In this document: in pieces, positions 60,479-64,000 of the stretch
How positions within the stretch are numbered: the stretch's first letter is position 1
How the letters are laid out: every line of letters starts with the position of its first letter
Assembly: GCF_004118375.1 (NCBI RefSeq)
Contig: NZ_SDHX01000001.1
Location: forward strand, 1,677,693 to 1,741,692
Direction: 5' to 3'
Length of the DNA stretch: 64,000 nt
Source: Oleiharenicola lentus
GTDB lineage: Bacteria; Verrucomicrobiota; Verrucomicrobiia; Opitutales; Opitutaceae
Notes under the pieces: model-generated
Told to the model about the DNA's origin: nothing
What the model saw: the letters and a program-made list of their open reading frames with translations, nothing else
Databases searched by the model: none
Made by a program: the position numbers and the translations under genes

Positions 60479-60949
60479 CTACTCGTCGGGCTCGTCCTTG
60501 TTTTCCTCTTTTTGCTGCTTGAGCACGCGCTCGAGGATTTCGCTCATGTCCTCGACGACTTCAAAGACCTTGCTGGCGACAAAAATCGGGCGCTTCTGCT
60601 GTAGAGCAAGGACGATCGAGTCGCTGGGGCGGGCGTCGAGCTCGAGAAACTTGCGACCCAGCTCATTCTGCATGTGCAGGATGATCCGGGCGAAGTAGGT
60701 GCCCTCGTTGACGTCGTTGATGACGATGCGCTCCAGACTGATCTCGAAGCCCATCAGCAGGTGGCCGATCAGGTCATGGGTGAGCGGGCGTTCTTTCTTC
60801 ACCCCGTTGATCGTCATGGAGATCGCGCTGCCGACGCTCGGGTCCACGTAGATGACGAAGGTCTTGTCATCGTTGCCCAGAAAAACAGCACAGCCGTTGG
60901 CTGTGGGCATCAGGCCTTTGATGGAGACTTCGACGATATCGGCGGGCAT
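60479..60949 (-). CDS. Bifunctional nuclease family protein (DUF151)
   Basis: 156 aa matching the BFN/DUF151 family (RNase and DNase reported for homologues). Visible: NGCAVFLGNDDKTFVIYVDP, RPLTHDLIGHLLMGFEISLE and ELDARPSDSIVLALQQKRPI, the SRPSDALALA-like core. A helical acidic tail (QQKEENKDEPDE) ends it. The ATG at 60949 is used rather than an in-frame TTG two codons before it. Confidence 0.9.
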   Translation of the reverse strand: MPADIVEVSIKGLMPTANGCAVFLGNDDKTFVIYVDPSVGSAISMTINGVKKERPLTHDLIGHLLMGFEISLERIVINDVNEGTYFARIILHMQNELGRKFLELDARPSDSIVLALQQKRPIFVASKVFEVVEDMSEILERVLKQQKEENKDEPDE

Positions 60950-61045
60950 GGACAAAAGGTGCGGGTGTAGGCGGAAAAGTGCAAGTGCGTGGGCGACGGG
61001 GCCATCGCGGCGGTTTGTGTCCGCCGCTAAAATGCGGGAGGCGGC

Positions 61046-61885
61046 TCAGAAGCCGTGGAGGGCGATGCCCCAGTCCTTGGCTTGTTTCAGCACGGCCGGC
61101 TTCTCGAGGATGATAACCTTGCCGGCTTCCAGGGCGGCGGCGGTGATGCCGGCTTCCTTCATGGTGGCGAGGGTGCGGAGGCCGAAGACGGGCACGTCAA
61201 AGCGGAAGTCCTGGCGAGTCTTCACGGTTTTAACGAAGAGCGTCTCATCGGTCTTGAAGGTGCCGGCGCGCCGGAGCATGTCGTCGGTGCCCTCGAAGGC
61301 CTCGACGGCGAGCACGGTGCCCTTGCGCACGACGCAGCCCTGTCCGATGTCGAGGCGTGCGATTTCGCGGGCGATGTGGATGCCGTGTTCGAGATATTCG
61401 GGGTCGGTCGGAAGCTTGGGCCCGGCCATGTTGCCGGGGGTGGCCATCTGGTCGTCGATGAAGGCTCGGGCGTCGAGGAGCTTAACGCCCAGTTTCTCGA
61501 TCTCAGTGGCGATGGCGCCGAAGATGGTTTCGGCGTTGCGCCGCTTCAGGGAGAAGAGAATGGCGGCGGCCTTGAGGTCGGGTGTGAGGCCGTGGAAGAG
61601 TTTCTTGGGCTTCACCTGGCCAGCCATGAGCGCGTAGCCGGCGCCGAAGTTTTTCAACGCATCGAGCATCTTGCCGATCTGGCCGACGTTGAGCGTGACG
61701 CGCTCGCCGGCGGGAAAGGAGTTGATCAGCGGCAGCTCGGTTTCGTCGTCCATCGCGATCAGCCGCAACGGCACGCCGGAGGCACGGATGGCGGCGGCAG
61801 TGATGACCGGATAATGGCCGCGGCCAGCGATCAGGACGACGGGACGCTTGGGGTCGAAATCTGAGGGCAGGAAGGCGGAAGGCAT
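61046..61885 (-). CDS. lpxI: UDP-2,3-diacylglucosamine diphosphatase LpxI
   Basis: 279-aa LpxI (DUF1009), the LpxH alternative that makes lipid X in lipid A synthesis. N-terminal domain: VVLIAGRGHYPVITAAAIRA and MAGQVKPKKLFHGLTPDLKA. C-terminal catalytic domain: QGCVVRKGTVLAVEAFEGTD (the family's key Asp region), TRQDFRFDVPVFGLRTLATM with PVFGL. It shows that the cell makes LPS, agreeing with the LptF/G gene. Preceded by a DNA repeat at 61886-61921. Confidence 0.94.
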   Translation of the reverse strand: MPSAFLPSDFDPKRPVVLIAGRGHYPVITAAAIRASGVPLRLIAMDDETELPLINSFPAGERVTLNVGQIGKMLDALKNFGAGYALMAGQVKPKKLFHGLTPDLKAAAILFSLKRRNAETIFGAIATEIEKLGVKLLDARAFIDDQMATPGNMAGPKLPTDPEYLEHGIHIAREIARLDIGQGCVVRKGTVLAVEAFEGTDDMLRRAGTFKTDETLFVKTVKTRQDFRFDVPVFGLRTLATMKEAGITAAALEAGKVIILEKPAVLKQAKDWGIALHGF

Positions 61886-61921
61886 CTAAGGACCAGAGAC
61901 TAGGGACCAGAGACCAAGGGA
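61886..61921. repeat. GGACCAGAGACTAGGGACC tandem repeat
   Basis: AAGGACCAGAGACTAGGGAC then CAGAGACCAAGGGACG: three copies of a GACCAGAGAC-like unit just upstream of lpxI. A partial inverted copy (CCCTGGTCTCTTCCC) lies at 62018-62032 before the next gene, forming another bracketed gap. Confidence 0.6.
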
Positions 61922-62033
61922 CGACAATCTCGGAGTGCGGTGGGTGCGAGTGGCTGGACAACAGCGAACCGGTCCAATGCCGCCGACGCACCACGGCCAG
62001 GCTCGGCGGACTTTAGGCCCTGGTCTCTTCCCG

Positions 62034-63992
62034 TCAGGACTGCGAGCCGTAGTATTTCTTGTAGCTGCGGTAGTAGCGGTAGTTCGAGTAATACTCGATC
62101 CGCCGGGGTGAAAGTCCGTTGAGGACGACCCCGAGCAGCTCGTTTTTGCTTTCCCTGAGCTGCTTGATGTAGAGCCGGATGTGTTTCCGGTAGGCCCGGT
62201 TGAAGCGGCAGACGTAGATGACCTCGTCGGTGCGCTCCGAGATGAGCAGCGAGTCGGTGACCGCGCCCATCGGCGGCGAGTCCACGACGATCAGGTCGAA
62301 GTGCTGCTTCATCGCCTCGATAAATTGGCCGAAAATGGGGTTCTCGAGGAATTCCGTGGGGCTCTTGGAGCGGCCGCCGGAGCGCAGCAGGAAGAGATTT
62401 TCCTCGGCCTTGGTCAGGCCAAGCGAAGCGTCGGTGAAGGGATCCTCGGGGATCTTGGCGCCGGCCTCGAACCAGGCCAGCAGGCCAGCCTCGTTGGGCA
62501 GCTGGAAGTGGCGGTGCAGCATCGGGCGGCGCATGTCGCAGTCGATGATCAGCACGCGCTTGCCGTGGCGGGCGAACGAGGCCGCGAGATTGCAGCTGAT
62601 CATCGTCTTGCCCTCGCCGGGGATCGTGCTGGTGACGAGGATGGACTTCGGGAAATCGAGCTTCGACTGGATCTTCACCGCGCTGTATACACTCAGGAAG
62701 GCCTCCGAGCCGGGCGAGGCCTTGTTGCTGTTGACGAGCGAGTGCTTCTCCGTGTCGGGCACATCGCCGAGTTCGGGGATGATGCCGAGCAGGTGGGCGC
62801 CGATGAAGCCCTCGATGTCCCACGCGCTCTTCACCCGGTCATCCACGAAGCTGAGGCCGACGGCCACGCCGACGAACACCAGCAGGCCGAGGCCGAGCGA
62901 GGTTTTGATGATGTTGCGGAGGTTCGGGGTGTAGGGGGCGCCGGCGGGCAAGGCCTGGTCGAGCGGCTTGACCGGGATGTTCTCCAGATTCTTGGAGGTG
63001 GTGGCCTGGGCGAGGCGGTCGAGGATCTGGAGATAATTGTTCTTCGCGACGGCGGCCTGGTTTTCGAGGCTCTTGAACTCCACGGAGAGTTCGCCGAGCC
63101 GCAGCTGCTCTTTCTCCGCCTCCTTGTACTCCCGGACGTAGGAGGCCTCCGTCTGCTTCAGGGTTTCGTGCTGCGCCCGCAGCGCGGCAATGGCCTGTGC
63201 GATGTCCGTCTTGATCTGGGCGGTGAGCACGTCGATCGAGTTGGCGACGTTGATCATCTTGGGGTGCCGCTCGAGGTAGCGTTCGCTGAGGATGGACTGC
63301 TGGTTCTGCAGGTCGGTCAGCTGGGTCTTGAGGGCGGCGACGTTGCCGTAGGCCGAGATGTAATCGATATCGAGCAGGTTGCCGCCGGCCTGCTGCATGC
63401 GCTCGATCTGGGCGAGGCGGTTCTCGATGGCGATACGGGCATTGCGGGCATCGGTGAGGCTGGTGTTATACCCGCGCAGCCGGTCGCTGATGATGTTGAT
63501 GCTGTTGTCGAGGGAGACGAGGTTGTGCTTGCGGCGATAGTCCTGCAGCCGCCCCTCCGCGGTTTCCGAGTCCTTGCGCAGCTCATCGGCGCGGCTGCGG
63601 AGGAAATTGACGGCGTCCTCGTTCTTGCCGCCGGCGTTTTCGAAGAGGTAGCGCATGAACTGCTCGACGTAGCGGTTGGCGAGCAGCGCGGCGCCCTGGG
63701 GGTCGCGGTTGGTGACGGAGATGTGGATCAGGAAGCTGTTGCGGATGGACTGGGGCGACATGCTGCCCAGGAGCTGGCCGACCGGCGGGGGATTCTCGCC
63801 GGGGGCGAGTTCACCCAGGTAGGGGCGCTGGAGAATGCGGACCTCCTCGGCGGTCAGCGACTGGGCCACCATCTGCCGCAGCTTGCCGCTGGTGAGGATC
63901 TGCAGGTAGGTGTTGAGATCGACGTCGTGGCGGATGGAGGTGTCCACGACCTGCTCGTTGAGCACGACACGCTCGGGGCGTTCGAACTGCAT
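62034..63992 (-). CDS. Polysaccharide co-polymerase / BY-kinase (Wzc-like), 5' partial
   Basis: 652 residues in view; the frame is still open at the window edge and the N-terminal helix of Wzc-like proteins is missing, so the gene starts beyond 64000. A periplasmic coiled coil (about 120-320) is followed by a helix (TSLGLGLLVFVGVAVGLSFV) and the BY-kinase domain: Walker A TSTIPGEGKTMISCNLA, A' VLIIDCDMRRP, B DLIVVDSPPMGAVTDS. The C-terminus is Tyr-rich (RIEYYSNYRYYRSYKKYYGS), the usual autophosphorylation cluster. It controls exopolysaccharide chain length and export. Confidence 0.92.
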   Translation of the reverse strand: MQFERPERVVLNEQVVDTSIRHDVDLNTYLQILTSGKLRQMVAQSLTAEEVRILQRPYLGELAPGENPPPVGQLLGSMSPQSIRNSFLIHISVTNRDPQGAALLANRYVEQFMRYLFENAGGKNEDAVNFLRSRADELRKDSETAEGRLQDYRRKHNLVSLDNSINIISDRLRGYNTSLTDARNARIAIENRLAQIERMQQAGGNLLDIDYISAYGNVAALKTQLTDLQNQQSILSERYLERHPKMINVANSIDVLTAQIKTDIAQAIAALRAQHETLKQTEASYVREYKEAEKEQLRLGELSVEFKSLENQAAVAKNNYLQILDRLAQATTSKNLENIPVKPLDQALPAGAPYTPNLRNIIKTSLGLGLLVFVGVAVGLSFVDDRVKSAWDIEGFIGAHLLGIIPELGDVPDTEKHSLVNSNKASPGSEAFLSVYSAVKIQSKLDFPKSILVTSTIPGEGKTMISCNLAASFARHGKRVLIIDCDMRRPMLHRHFQLPNEAGLLAWFEAGAKIPEDPFTDASLGLTKAEENLFLLRSGGRSKSPTEFLENPIFGQFIEAMKQHFDLIVVDSPPMGAVTDSLLISERTDEVIYVCRFNRAYRKHIRLYIKQLRESKNELLGVVLNGLSPRRIEYYSNYRYYRSYKKYYGSQS

Positions 63993-64000
63993 CGTGGCCG

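Overview
The window is high-GC bacterial chromosome. Gene content and protein style point to Verrucomicrobiota, most likely Opitutaceae: a long IspG with an inserted domain, a eukaryote-type glutamine synthetase II, a bacterial B-family DNA polymerase, a FecR/CHASE2-cyclase pair, LpxI, and an mreBCD-PBP2 cluster. This is inference from families; no rRNA or tRNA gene was found to confirm it.

Layout. 1-3.4 kb: an NMT1/THI5-type ABC importer (ATPase truncated by the window edge, permease, lipoprotein) and a RidA-family protein. 3.6-9 kb: ArgA-like N-acetylglutamate synthase, a membrane-anchored unknown, proS, clpS and a ClpS-linked unknown. 9-13.3 kb: a likely 6S RNA, a small membrane protein, a B-family polymerase and a polytopic membrane protein. 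13.4-17.5 kb: a Tat-exported molybdenum hydroxylase pair and a secreted HExxH protein. 17.6-20.6 kb: a lower-GC island of small genes, all on the minus strand, separated by attC recombination sites. It reads as an integron cassette array without a visible integrase (CALIN). 20.7-30 kb: a secreted protein and an ECF sigma factor, then ispG, rseP, dxr, cdsA and uppS (isoprenoid, envelope and undecaprenyl supply), a pterin dehydratase and a purine nucleoside phosphorylase. 30-34.5 kb: an exported PLD-family protein, an exported nucleoside-phosphorylase-fold protein and a Na+/H+ antiporter. 34.5-39.2 kb: a MoxR-DUF58-TgpA operon. 39.1-44.7 kb: a RAYT transposase bracketed by hairpins, then the rod-shape genes mrdA, mreD, mreC and mreB and a lipoprotein. 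44.8-52.8 kb: metF interrupted by an amber codon, rlmN, an LptF/G permease, an ECF sigma operon, SRP RNA, dnaX with an A9 frameshift site, a GGCT-like gene and a kinase-like/PP2C fusion. 53-64 kb: glnII, an O-antigen-ligase-like protein, FecR and CHASE2-cyclase, a dihydrouridine synthase, a bifunctional nuclease, lpxI and a truncated BY-kinase.

Across the whole window most intergenic gaps are filled by several distinct families of interspersed palindromic or tandem repeats. Some copies have entered coding sequence: the signal peptide of the PLD protein, the C-terminus of the Fe-S subunit, the IspG insert, the DnaX tau linker and the TgpA C-terminus. The strongest unusual signals are the cassette array, the dnaX frameshift, the metF amber codon and these coding repeats.
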